NCBI GenBank assembly: GCA_013076295.1
Contig: RQOL01000532.1
Span: 4,216,001-4,280,000, forward strand
Direction: 5' to 3'
Length of the DNA: 64,000 nt
Source: Sanderia malayensis
Lineage: Eukaryota > Cnidaria > Scyphozoa > Semaeostomeae > Pelagiidae
The notes below the pieces were generated by a model. That model saw only the letters and a program-made list of their open reading frames with translations, made no database searches and had not been told where the DNA came from. Below, in pieces: positions 1-12,600 of the stretch. How positions within the stretch are numbered: position 1 is the first letter of the stretch; each line of letters starts with the position of its first letter. Position numbers and translations under genes: made by a program.

Positions 1-1840
1 AATTTCCATGGTGATGAGCTTCATCCAATGGCCTCTGGTGAGGTAAGATTTGACGAATTGAAATTAGATTGGACTAGACTCACAAGTAAATGTATACCGT
101 AAATCGTCGAATAAGACCCCGGGGGGCTTATTTGCAAAAACGAAATTTTAGCCCGATTATTGTCCAATATTAAGCAAAATAAAAGCTATACTATGCAGCC
201 AATCAATGAAGGTATTGGTTTAAACTTGCTGCTACTTGCAATACATTCACTAAACAACTTCAATGTCTCGATACTTGGGCTCAATATCCTTGCAAATGAT
301 TATCAGGGGCTTATTCGAGGGGAGGGCTTATTTGAAGGTGGGGGCTTATTCGAGGATTTACTTACGGTAATGATCTTACAATCCCAATCCTTTGCTCATA
401 TCAAAGTTCCAGGACGTTCCTCTATTGAAGTGAATTGCCAGATTGCCCCTCTGCGAGCAAGCTGAAAATGAGCCAATTCAATTCAACAACGAGGGGGTGA
501 TTTTGGTCAGCGGCATTTTTCTTTGCAGTTGGGAGCTGAACTCGAGGCTAGAGCTATCAGTCATCTGGAAGAGGTTAGCGATGCGGGCATCAAATGCATG
601 AGCGATAAATCTGTTGTTGCCGTTGTTCTACCAACCACTGCGTATATACTTCGACTCAGCCCACCACCCGTCAGGAAGATGATAGAAGCAGGTAAGTACG
701 ATGTGTGATATACTTCGTGTATGTCGAACATTTCATCTCGCCCCGGATAATGCGCAATGCATGTTTATCAGTCTATCTGTTTAGGATTTTTTTCCGGGGG
801 TTATGATGCCCTGTTTTTATTTTATTGCTTAACCTGCTTATGTCTCTGATGCTCCGCATCTCCATCAGCTTGTTTTATTTTGTTTCAAGGAGTTGCTGTA
901 GCTCTTGGGTCAGATTTTAATCCAAATGCTTTCTGCTTATCAATGGTAAGGAGCTCAGGGAGTATTTTTACTCGCGTCTTCAGTTGAATCTCCAAAGCCG
1001 ACACACGTCATCTATCGAGTGTCCGATGTTAGCTATTGGACAATTTCATACATGAATCCATTTGGCAGGTGCATTCATGTATCACTGCCCATTTTAACGA
1101 TGTGTCTATTTTTCACACTTGCGCGCTCAGAGAGTTATTGTACAAGCATTATACAAACCATTTGACTCTATGTATAATGCACTCTAGTTGGCTGAATCTG
1201 AATTGAAGCTTATTTACGCTGTTGTATTTGCTCGTTGCAAGAGAATGCAAGCATTGATATCAACAGTACACCCTCATGCAACACTATGTAATATAAGGAA
1301 TTTGAATAGCTAGATGCTAGGGATATTTCCGAGTGTTCACATACTTATGTGTATGCGTCTATCTGTGCTATGCTACACTCGCGTTCATTGTGTTTAGTTT
1401 TTGCTCCTCCACACTTCTGGTATGATTTGCTATTTTGTTTTATTCTAATTTTTAGCCAATGACGATGCATCTGGCCTGCGTCATTTTGCGCATGTCTATG
1501 AATGAAGCCCTGGTCGCAGCTACAATCAATGCTGCCGCATCATTAGGTCGATCGAAAACGCACGGATCAATCGAGATTGGCAAGATTGCTGATCTGCTAA
1601 TCATCGATGCACCAAGGTAAACCGAGTTTTTCTTAATCGATCGGTTAAGATTTAGGATTTGTGTCTTTACGAGGGCTGTCTCTTAAAACTAGGTGATGGC
1701 GAATTTTTAACCACTATCACCATAATTACTGCTCTTTCGTTGTTTTTTCCAGATGGGAGCATTTGATTTATCAAATAGCTGGACACAATGAGCTTATCAA
1801 ATATGTGATAAAAAATGGACGCATTGTGCATTCAACTTAA
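1..1840 (+). CDS. AMDHD1: Imidazolonepropionase (AMDHD1), 3' part
   Basis: This enzyme hydrolyses 4-imidazolone-5-propionate to N-formimino-L-glutamate, the third step of histidine breakdown; it is a cytosolic metal-dependent amidohydrolase. Five exons are visible: 1-42, 529-691, 890-945, 1456-1616 and 1753-1840. They join in phase to give about 169 C-terminal residues and end in TAA. Recognisable stretches are HGDELHPM (metal and substrate region, exon 1), ISHLEEVSDAGI, PTTAYILRL, GSDFNPNAFC (metal-binding Asp), MHLACV.LRMSM, and the closing WEHLIYQ. They follow the vertebrate AMDHD1 order without gaps. All introns are GT-AG. The 5' half lies outside the window. Intron 1 contains a MITE. No frameshift or missing key residue is seen in the part present, so it looks functional. 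The family is certain on motif grounds; orthology is inferred. Confidence 0.93.
95..369. repeat. MITE family A, copy 1 (AMDHD1 intron 1)
   Basis: The ends are inverted: ACCGTAAATC.TCGAATAAG at the left and its reverse complement (CTTATTCGAGGATTTAC..GGTA) at the right. The interior is closely matched in opposite orientation by 13934-14236. This shared interior accounts for the small open frames with a HSLNNFN..LGLNILAN string in both places, so those frames are repeat sequence and not genes. Confidence 0.75.
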
Positions 1841-3658
1841 TGGATTGCCTTGGATTGCAATTGATTAAATTTTATTTTCTCCAATGTAAATTATATTTAA
1901 GTCTCTTGATAGAATAAGATTAATATTGTCAAAGTCCTGTAACATTGTGTTGTTTTGTTTTTCGCTTAATTACAATTTAATGCTGACAGCAGTGGCCTTA
2001 TGGCGTTTGAGTGGACTCGAACTAGCGACTTTTGCTCGAACCAATAGCATCTCTAATCCATTTATCCAACATGTTTTGACGGTTCGGCAAATGCCCCTTC
2101 TCCATAGTTATGTGGTCTTGTGGTTTGTTGTGTCCTTTTTACTGAGGTTCCCGAAGTATTTATTCATTCATTAGCAATTGTATGACATTACGCTACGCGT
2201 TTCTTCATATGCAATGCATCAGTCATTGTATATAATGCTCTTATTGCATTAAGTATCATCACGCCTCTCCATATAACCTCTTTGTTCTTGTTCCTTTCTG
2301 TCTTTCATTTCAAAAAGAATTGTATTGCGAAAATGCGGCAAGCTCAAATGGGTTATCTGATAAAATATTTGTTTTTGACAAAAGAAGCAACGTTTTGGTC
2401 ATGCCGCTGAGGCTTGAAATGTTTTTGTTAAAAGTAAAAAATTTAAATAATCCAATTCCCTCCCCCTTTTTGTGACAGGCCTAAGGTGATGAGATTATGG
2501 GGTTAACACGAGATGAAACCAGAACCTGTGCATGAATATTGTTTTTGACTTGAGGTAAAACTCTAACCTTGGCCGTGTCCTCAATTGCTGTTTACTTTCA
2601 AGCTGAGATTTGCACCTTTGCATCAACATGAAACAATTTGATAAACATCCTGAATGAATTAACCCGGCATGTGATTATGATGATGTCAAGATGTGATATC
2701 TTACGTGATCTAGTTAGGCCGAGAAAAGAAAAGACTTTTCTGACAATAGAAGCAAGATTAAAGGCCGCTTATTTGATATGATGCAGGACACAATAATAAT
2801 AGAGAGTTGATTTTCAAGATGAAGAAGTTATTATTTTGCTCTTCTGTGAAATTTGGTGAGTTTTACTTTGAAAGATATTTATATAAACGACAAGTTATTA
2901 GGTACCTATGTATCTGATAAGTGTAGGCCAGGCCCATGGAGATATATTTCTATAACACTTGTTTTGTGTTTTTCTGTATCTTGCTGTACGATTTCGGCTA
3001 TCTTAACAACGATTTTAAAATAGGTCGAATTATGTCACACTTAAGGTTAGACACTTCTATATTACTAATCAAAATGAAGAATTAATAGCAGAGCATAATT
3101 TGAAGCCCCACGTTTCACTTTTAGAGTTAATAACGATCATAAACAAATTACTTATAAACTTGAAACTAGATACCTACTTTTGACTTGAAGTAATTTTTTT
3201 AGAGCATCTTATATTTTGGAAAAGAAATAGTCAAGACAGTGGCTCAGATATCAGGTATAACACATTCATTCTCTTTATTTTATAAAAAAGTATGTAACGG
3301 AATATTGAAGCTCAGAGTTGTTGGAAAAACAATGGAAATTTAAGAATAAAAATTGCCAGTATTGAGGATCAGCAAGAATTCAAGTAGTATTATATAAGGA
3401 GAAAGTGTGCCAAAATGAATTTACAAATAATTGGCTTGGGGAACATTGACCTTGCCCCAATTTGAAACACCCTCTTCTGCTCCTTAATTCTACACCCACC
3501 CTTCTAATGGGGCTATTTTTCTTAAATTTTGCCCATTTCAACATATTCTATCATTATTGCATTCAACCATGCTTATCACACTTTTCTCAAATATTTTGAA
3601 ACATTTTCATCATTACAGTTCTGTCACTAACCAAATTCTTATTATCCTCATTCTCCAG
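1841..3658. other. Intergenic, AMDHD1 to GRIP
   Basis: No coding exon could be supported here. The start exon of the GRIP gene may lie in this stretch, since the first recognised GRIP exon needs a preceding exon that ends two bases into a codon. I found no ATG-containing exon with that phase that I would defend. Confidence 0.5.
2003..2085 (-). repeat. Degraded tRNA-like sequence (possible SINE head)
   Basis: On the minus strand the segment reads like a decayed tRNA. It has an A-box-like ATGGATTAGAG, then a GAGCAAAAGTCG anticodon-arm-like piece, then AGTTCGAGTCC, one base from the polymerase III B-box consensus. The stems do not pair well enough for a working tRNA. A SINE remnant or a tRNA pseudogene would both fit; chance resemblance is possible. 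Confidence 0.35.
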
Positions 3659-6600
3659 GTGGCAACTACTGGAAAAAGATGAAAGGACAGGTAATTGATA
3701 CATTTAGCTTCCCAACACAACTTGACATGTGTTGAGATGGATGGTTCTTAAATGTTATAACACTCATCTATTTCACATTTATTCCAGGCATAATTAATGT
3801 AGAGTTGACAAAGGGAAAGAATGAGAGCCTTGGGCTGACAATCTCAGGTCACATTTCAATTATCTTCTTGCTGATAACACAATACTTTTCATTGAATACT
3901 TCTTGAACACCTGGGTTCACTTTACAGTTAACCACACAAGAATAACTTGTAACTTGACCAGGTTTCCCCTCAATTCAGACCCTTGTACTAACAATGAAAA
4001 GGTTTTTGAATGAAGCTCGGTTTCTACTTTGAAATACCTACGTTATTCATCTGGTATCAAGGCATGTCTTTTTAGCTAATGTTTTTTGCATTCGCTGTGG
4101 TTTTAGGAGGAACAGACAAAGCGAATGGTCCCACTGTGGCAAATGTGCGGCCTGGTGGTTTGGCAGACAAGTGTGTACATTATACTTCGCAGCTCGTTAT
4201 ATAAAGCTGTTTTTCTATCCACTCTTTTCAAACTTTTGCGGACGTTTTCTGCACCCAGCGCTATACAAAACCTTGATTTTCATCAAAGCAAAACAACTTC
4301 GTGATTTCGTGATTCTAGTTTTCTGTCACTCAGCACTTCAACAGTGTGTTAATTAAGGCATTAATATACTTTTCATTTTCAGATCGGATTACTTCTGCAT
4401 TGGAGAAAGAATCCTCGAAATTAACGATACAGACATTACGAAGCTAAAACATGCCGAGATCATAAGGTTTGTGCAAGACTCAGGGAAACGACTTCGCTTT
4501 AAAGTGGCCTACAAAAACACGGCCAACGGTGAGTTGTTTCATTCTATGTGACCGTATAGTTTGCTTGCTACCAATATTATCGTTTTATTTGCATCATTTT
4601 TATTCATTCTTCGTTATCTGTGTGAGCCCTGTTACCTGTTATTGTAGCTGGGAATGCAGATATGTGGTGTAAGATCCTTCTGTTCTGGAATTATGCTCAT
4701 TCATATTACAGTCAAATCTGCATAGTTCGAACTCGTGTAATTCGAACTCTCTCTAATTCAAACGAAATTCTCCGTCCCTTCAAGGATCACTAACGAACCA
4801 ACTCCTTATAAAGCAAACTTCTATAACTCGAACTTTTTGTAATTCGAACATTTTCACGCTTCCCAGGGTGTTCGAATTAGACCGAGTTGACTGTATTATC
4901 AAAGACATTTTATTTAAGAACCATGGGTTGATGAATGAATGAATGTTTCTTTTACAGAGAACAGTGTGTGCAAAACTACGACTTTGAAGCTTTTCAAGGA
5001 AGACTGCGAAGCTAAATTTAAATTGAGAGGTTATACAAATATGCGTACATTACACATTTTTTATAAGAACACCTTAACTTATGCTGAGCCTTGATCTTTT
5101 TCATTGTTATTCTTAAATTTCCATTGTTTTTTTGGCAATTTTGAGCCTCAATATTCTTATAGACTATATTCTTATAAAAAAGAAGTGTGTATGTTATTAA
5201 CACACTAAATAAATAGCATTGGCAATCCTTTCCTGTGCAGAGGCATATATGTCGACTTATTTCACTCTAGGAGGGAAAAGCAAAGATGGATTGATTATCA
5301 GGCCAGTAACGATTGCTGAAATCGACCAGAAAAGTGAGTTGGCAAAGTAAGTAGTGACACACTTTTACATTCGCTCTCTTGGCTTTTGCTTCTTGCTATG
5401 GTAAAGAGTTTAATTCTTGTTCAAATGCTCGAAGCTCATTGCATTGATGTACGCTAACGTGGCATCAATTGCGTCTAATTTGGAAGAACGCTGGCATTGC
5501 TATCCACTTTGCTTTGATCCTGCAGGAGTGGGGAGATTCTTGATGGAGACATCGTTCTTGCAATAAACGACAAAAGCGTCGAAAGTTTGCACATTTCTGA
5601 GATCAAACAACTCGTGAAACAAATCAGTGGAGAGTATAAAATGAAAATTCAATATGAAGTTTCACAGCCTGGTACGTACACGGCAGACTTATTGTATGTT
5701 TGTGCTATTGAACTGAATTGTTATTGATGTCGTTAATGTTATTTGTCATTGGCATCAATAATCTAGCAGTAGACTCACTACTTTGCATCCTGTGCTTTCC
5801 TCGTTTTGCTCCCATGTGTTGAGCGAGTTGCGAGCGAGGCACTGGGACGTTATGTAATGAGTCTAATCTAGCAGTACTGGGACCGTTGCGATATTTTCAA
5901 ATTATCTCCGTATCCCCAATGTCCCCTCCCCAAACAATATTATCTCCAGAGAAAGGCGTATACAATATTGACAGAAGTACTTTTGCACGGTGACCACAAG
6001 GGTTTGGTGGACAAGATCACATTGTTTTAGAGGGAATGGGTAGTCGAAACAAAGCCAAAGGAGAGGAAGTTTGCGGGTAGATAGCTTTCTTCAGTTTTTT
6101 TAGTGCCCCAAGGTGTTTTGGCCACCATATATCCGAGTATTCACCAATTTAATAGCAAATGTTTAGACTTTTGTAATAATTCCATTATGCTCTTTTTGAC
6201 TTCTTGCCCATTGTCCTATCGTCTTCAGATAACGAAGAGACTCCCAGGAAAAGTATCATTGTCGAACTGTTGCGACCGAATGAGAATGTGGATCCCGGAT
6301 TAAGTCTAGACGGTAAGTTTGCACTCTATACACCGTCACTTCGCAATGACTACAGGGTACTTTTCAATTACGTTCACAAATGCTAATTGTTTTTATTGTA
6401 TCTTATCAGTTTCCTTGGAGCACGAACAACTTGGTAGTATTGTCGTAATATCAGAGGTTAAAGAATCTGGGATCGCTTCCAGGTATTATGATTTGAAAAT
6501 TATCAAGATGGGGCTACTTCAGTGAAGTCTGAAGCGTGTTCAGAAGATATATGAAACCATACATATCCGATCTCGGATTTCTGTAAAATGGCCCTCTTTA

Positions 6601-9600
6601 TCCTTGTTTTCTGTTACATTATACCTCAATGATATACGCAGCTTTGTTTGGGCATTATGTTCAGCAGTAGCTATTTTAATGCATTTGCCAGTTATACACA
6701 GGTTAATGTAGCTATATCTTTGAAATATACGAGGTTAAGTCGAAGCGAAATCTGCATAGTTCGAACTCGTGTAATTCGAACTCTTTCTAATTCGAACAAA
6801 ATTCTCTGTCTTTTCAAGGATCACTAATAAACCAACTCTTGCAAAACAAACCTTTATAATTCGAACTTTTTGTTATTTGAACATTTTCATGCTTCTTCGG
6901 GGTGTTCGAATTAGACAGAGTTGACTGTACCTATAGCCAGACATGTATTTAGGAGGCATTGCAGCAATGCCTTTTTCATAATTTCTAATTGCCTCTGCAG
7001 AACTGGTGCTCTGAACGTCGGCGACCTGGTACTAGCTATAAACAATGTCAGTATTGACGGAATGTCTGTGGACCAGGCACGCCAAATTTTGAACAGCTCT
7101 GCCAAAACGATTCGACTTGAAACATTGTGCATGAAGCAAAAACAGAATGAACCGGTTGTTGATTTGGAGCCCGTTGCAAAAGACCCTATTGAGTGCAACA
7201 TGAAGTCATTCCAATCTGATTCGTTGCCCACAGTGCGGCGTGGACTAAAGCAATACTCTTCTCGGTCATCCTTGACGTCACAAAGAAGGCCTAATGCTCA
7301 AGATAGAACGGTAATGCCCGCGTCGAGACTGATTGAATCGGGCTACGCAACACTCAGATCCATGAGTTACAAACGCGGTACACTCGCAGGCGTTCGACAA
7401 GCAAGCTTTGACGATACACGCTCCATGCTGTCTGCGTGCAGTAACTTGTCACAATGCAACCTGGGAAGTGTGCTGTCTAAAACCGAATGTATGAGCGTCG
7501 TTCTCGTAACCGATGACAACGATCATGGCTTCGAGGTTCAGGATGGTTTGAATAATAGCACTGACATTGGTTGTGTTGTGATCAGCGGCATATTAAGTGG
7601 AAAGGCGGCGGAAAGGTATCATGCTTTCAAGCATTAGTCTTTTCTTTAGTTAATGCACATTTGAGTTAGTAGGTGTTTTATCTCGTCAGTTAACGCAGTA
7701 CTTCGCAGTACAGAGTTTTTAGTATTCAAGTGACAACCACGTGCACTAGTATCAAGATGATTTTGCAGCCTGCGTAAGCATTTACGATTCTATCTATCAA
7801 GGGACATTAGCATCAGGTATTGTAGTATCTTGCATTTTGCGATAGATGCTATGTTGGCTTTTTGCATCTAGCTTGGCAGTGGACACCAGGCATCAGTTAA
7901 TATTACTTATCTGCTGCTAAGATTTTACCTGAATCCGTACAAGTTTTTAGCTGCACTTTTTAAGCTTATAGCTTGCATATGGCTTTGAATGTTACTCTCT
8001 GTTGCCAGGAGTGGAGTGCTACAGGTCGGTGACCGAATCATATCAATTAATGGTATAAGAACAGATTACATGCCGTTTGAAGAATTTCAGAGAATCATGT
8101 TTGAGAGTGTGACGTCACTGAGATTGGAAGTGGAGTTTGATATCACAGGTGCGCTAGATTGTCGCTTGCTTTTGTACTTAGACCGAAACGTCAAGTCAGG
8201 GTTTTTGGTCGTCCAGCAGTTTTTAATCTTGATTAATATCAGCATTATCATTACTTTTACGTTTGTTTAATCTGTTCAATTTTGTTGGAAGAGTCAGCAA
8301 ATATATTTGTCTCTTATTTTTTAGATGCAATTATTCCGAGCTCGGGTACATTCACTGTGAAAATACCGAGGTCGGAAAACACTGGCATTGTGCTAGCCGG
8401 TATGAAATTAGCGAGAATTTATTTCACCTGTTTAACACTGCAAGATAGATCATTTTAAGGTAAACAAAAATGCACGTAATTCTCAGGCTTTCTTTATTGC
8501 ATTTGTTTTTGTCTTCACGCCCAGAAACGAATGGTGAAGATTCAGAGAGATTACATCGAGTAGTTGACATCAAGAAGGGCAGTGTTGCATACAGGTAAGT
8601 TTATGTATGTCTAATACCATTGTAGACTCGTTGTATTGCGTCCCTGTGCACTCATTGCTCATTGCCTGGGCCTAGACTCACTACATTGCGTCCCTGTGGT
8701 ACGTTTGTTGGACAACTCGATGTGCACATAATTGAGAATCGTGCAACAAGTATAGCCTAGGCCAGCATGAGCAAATTGTCGTTATTTCTCTCGAACATTT
8801 GATTTCAATAAGCAAATAAAACTGTAGCATTATAAATGCTCGAATTGAGACCCCTTTAAAGAGCCACCATCTCAGGACTACAAGTTTGTAATAAGCCAAC
8901 ATGTAGTTTTTGGTCATTTGAGTTCCCATTGTCGTTTTATCGAGTTACCACAGAAAACGCATACATAATTCAATGATGAGTTAAATATTCATGGAAAATC
9001 CTATGAAAATACTGAAAACCCAGCTGAAATTGTTTGAAAGCAAAGGAAGAAATTCATTCATTTCAGACGAAATTGACATTAAGAAGACACCAGGGGTCTA
9101 ATTCCAAGATTTACCTTATCAGCCTAGCCTAAATTTTGACCCAGAAAAGCGTTCTGTATTTGTCCCTGAAGGAAGCGAGCAGCAAAGAGGACACAGGGAC
9201 ACAATGTAGTGACTCTAATACAATTTTTTTTCCGGCCCAGCTGCTGCTTTTCCATTGATGCGCAACATATTTGTTCATGTTGGCCGGATTTCCGTGCATA
9301 AATAATGCTTGGTGATTATTTTGTAGATTGGGCATCCTTGCTCCTGGAGATCAGATCGTGCATATCAATGGAGTGGGCATTGATTCGCTGTCATTGTTTG
9401 ATGCCAATGAAATGGTACGAAAATGCCACGATATCATGAGGGTCACTGTAAAGAAGGATGAAGAAATTCAAGGTTATTCACTTGTTCAATTCATTAGCAT
9501 CAATGCAGTACTATGCCCGTGTATGACAAGGGACATTGACGAATCGACAAGAACTATGGGCGGTTATCAGTTATCTCTCCCATTTCATTTTCATTCATTC

Positions 9601-12600
9601 ATTTCATTCATTTATACATTATTTAACGTTGGATATTACGTCTACATTAAGTAAGATTAGTACAAGGTACTAATTTAATCCAACTTACAAAGAAACCTAC
9701 TTTTAATTGCCAAAGGCTAAGACTAATTTATACAGATAAATACTAATTTAAAAACATAATCTACAGGTGCATTGCTCACCATTCCAGGATTTTATTTTAT
9801 TTCTGAAAGCGGCAAGGGTTGGACTCATTTTAATTGTGTCAGTAAGGGTATACTGACACTCTTAATCTGTGTCACGTGTGTGTTACGAGTATTGTGATTA
9901 TGAGGCCATCGCTCTGAATGCGAGGCTGACTCTGATTACGTTATTGTAATACTTGCAGTTCATTGCAATTTTTAGGCAATAGACGAAGCTAAATTTACGC
10001 AATAACCCGTTGTTATACCTCCCTTCCTTTTATCAGTTCTTGTTGCACCCGCGATGACTCTTTAAGCAACAGTGAAATGTAATCTTGTTTTATTTTGTGT
10101 CTACAGGCAACACATTTGCGGTGGAGTTCGACCGAAGAGGCAAACAGCTTGGTATCACAGTATCTGGTCAGTTTTGCTTCATTTTCTTGTATACCATCTC
10201 TTTCTTCGTAACAGTAATTTGCGTAAAACCCAACACCGGCTCAGTTTCTAACAACGCTGTCTCTTGTTCTGATTATTGGACTCGATTTTCCTGCTATCTG
10301 TGCCACCTGCCCTAGTGAATTATACACAGGAAAGTCTCCCAGTATGACAAATTTCTTCGTCTTATTTGGAGCTCGTCAAGCCGTAGACAGTAGTTTTACT
10401 GTGTTATCTTCACCATATCCTGGGAAGCTTTCTTTAACTGACAGGGCTCTCGTTAAATATATATATATATGTATTGAGATTGCATGCATAATGTATATAA
10501 AGAAATTGTATTACGTATTTAAACACACGATATATACATGCGCAATGCAAGCACAATGCATCAAGCCCGAGTTTCTAATTTGTAATTGGTATGATGTCAA
10601 CCACGTTATATTCCTTTTGATCCTTGTTGTTGAGAATATGCATACATCGGTAGTTGGTGTATGCTAGCAGCTCATCTTTGTTCTTGTGCACGTTGTTACT
10701 CGTGGTTGTTACTGCTTTTGGGTGCTGAATGCTGCCGTAGACAATTGCCTCCTCATCAAACATTTATGAAAGAAATATTATACCGCAGACCTCGTTGGAT
10801 TGTTTGTTATTGACGAGTGACATTGAAATAAAACGAACAGCTTTTGGGATTTAATAAGGAACCGGACTCCTCGGGATTGGCAAATACAGTCGAGCACCTT
10901 GGGAAATAACAGTGAAATCCAAGTAAAATGAATTTTGATTGGAACCAAGGAATACTTCATAACATCTGGAATTCATAAAATACGAAGGTTTTAGTGCATT
11001 AGAGAACAGTTTAAAGGAATCAAATGTTTAAATCTGGAGAGGGAGTTTGTTACAAGGAGTATATATAATAACTGTAAAAATTAAGTTACGTTGTATTTTC
11101 ATTTCCTTTTAGGCTCTGAAGATCCTTTCACCCCTATTTATATAACCTCGATATCAGACGAAGGCGTAGCTGGCAGGTATGTAGTTAGTCTGCCATTCAC
11201 TGCAAGACAACGAGTTCACCATCTTGACCCGTTGAAATTTCTAGATACAGCAAGAATTGTGATTATTATATAGCTTTTTCATTATACGCTTCACTATATC
11301 TTTGTATACAGTGCAGTAAAGTACAGTGCGGAGCCCAAATAGTATGGACAATATGTGGAGCCAAGATTCAATACATTGCGTCCCTGTGCCTCACTCGTTT
11401 TGCTTCCTTGGTTGCTCCATTGGGTCCATTGTGCTTCATATTGGTTACGAGCGAGGCACAGGGACGCAATGTAGTGAGTCTAGAGCCAAGCGCCAAGCTT
11501 CCTGAATATATCCCTGGGGTTTGATGGTTGTAAAACTCATGTAGTGCAATGCCGAGGAGTCAGCATTACCCATTTCATAACTAAACTGTCACAAGTCCTA
11601 TTGTTGTTGGTAATGTCGTTAATGCTAATTGTCATTGTCTTTGTTTGACTAGGAGTGGTGCAGTTTCTATTGGAGATCGATTGTTAGCAATCAATGAAGA
11701 GACGCTGCGTGGTAAACCGCTGTGGAGGGCATACTCCATGTTACGAGCACCGTCGGATCTTGTCAAGCTGCTCATAAAGCGAACACCAAGTCAGATCGGA
11801 ACAACTGGTCAAAAAGGTAGTCAATTATGCATTGTATGTCATATGGTAAGCAGTAAGCACCATGAATGGATTGGTACTAAGATGAAATTGGGAATAGCGT
11901 TTTGCAGACCTATCTGCAGTGAAATCTCTTTAATGTCTATGGTGGCCAAAATGTAAGAAACTTTAGTAATAGCTTCAAGAAAAATTAACAAATTGTAAAA
12001 TCCCTATTCTTAAAGAAGGGTGCATTGACTTCAGGTTCTTGACGTGTTGTTTTGTGACAATCAGGGTTTATTTTCAAACTAAATGTTCAACTTGAAAGCA
12101 ATAAGGTACTTTTAGGTCCTGAACATGAGAACCAATTAAGACGTTTTTATCATTAAAATGTCAAAATGTCCATGCCAACTAAAGAACATTTCAGTGCTAA
12201 GTGCTGATTCAAGTTTTTATCATAAAAGCACGTGAATTCAGGCTGATTTCTAGTAGATGGACGCCATCTTAACAGGGCCAATGATTTGCTGCAGATAGAG
12301 TCTTTACGAAGGGTTATGCGTTGCAAGTAGTTAAGAGGCACATATCAATGAGGTTTTACTGTATCTGTGCTTTGTATTGGCATGCGTTTTCAGCGACCGT
12401 TTATGTTCTCCAGCGTTTGTCATGGCTTGCTGAAATCTTCTCATATCCTGTGTTTTTTTCAGAGAACATTTCTGATCAGGGAAGCGTGTCAGAAATAGCT
12501 CCCATTGCTAAAGATGTACAACAATGGGTCTTGAACACAAGCAAAGAGTCAATGTCATACATTCAAACGCAGGTAGAAAGACATCAAGAAATGTTATTCA

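Noticed and set aside
160..465. 101-residue frame in AMDHD1 intron 1
   Set aside because: Lies in the MITE and recurs antisense at 13844-14080 in the other copy, so it is repeat sequence.
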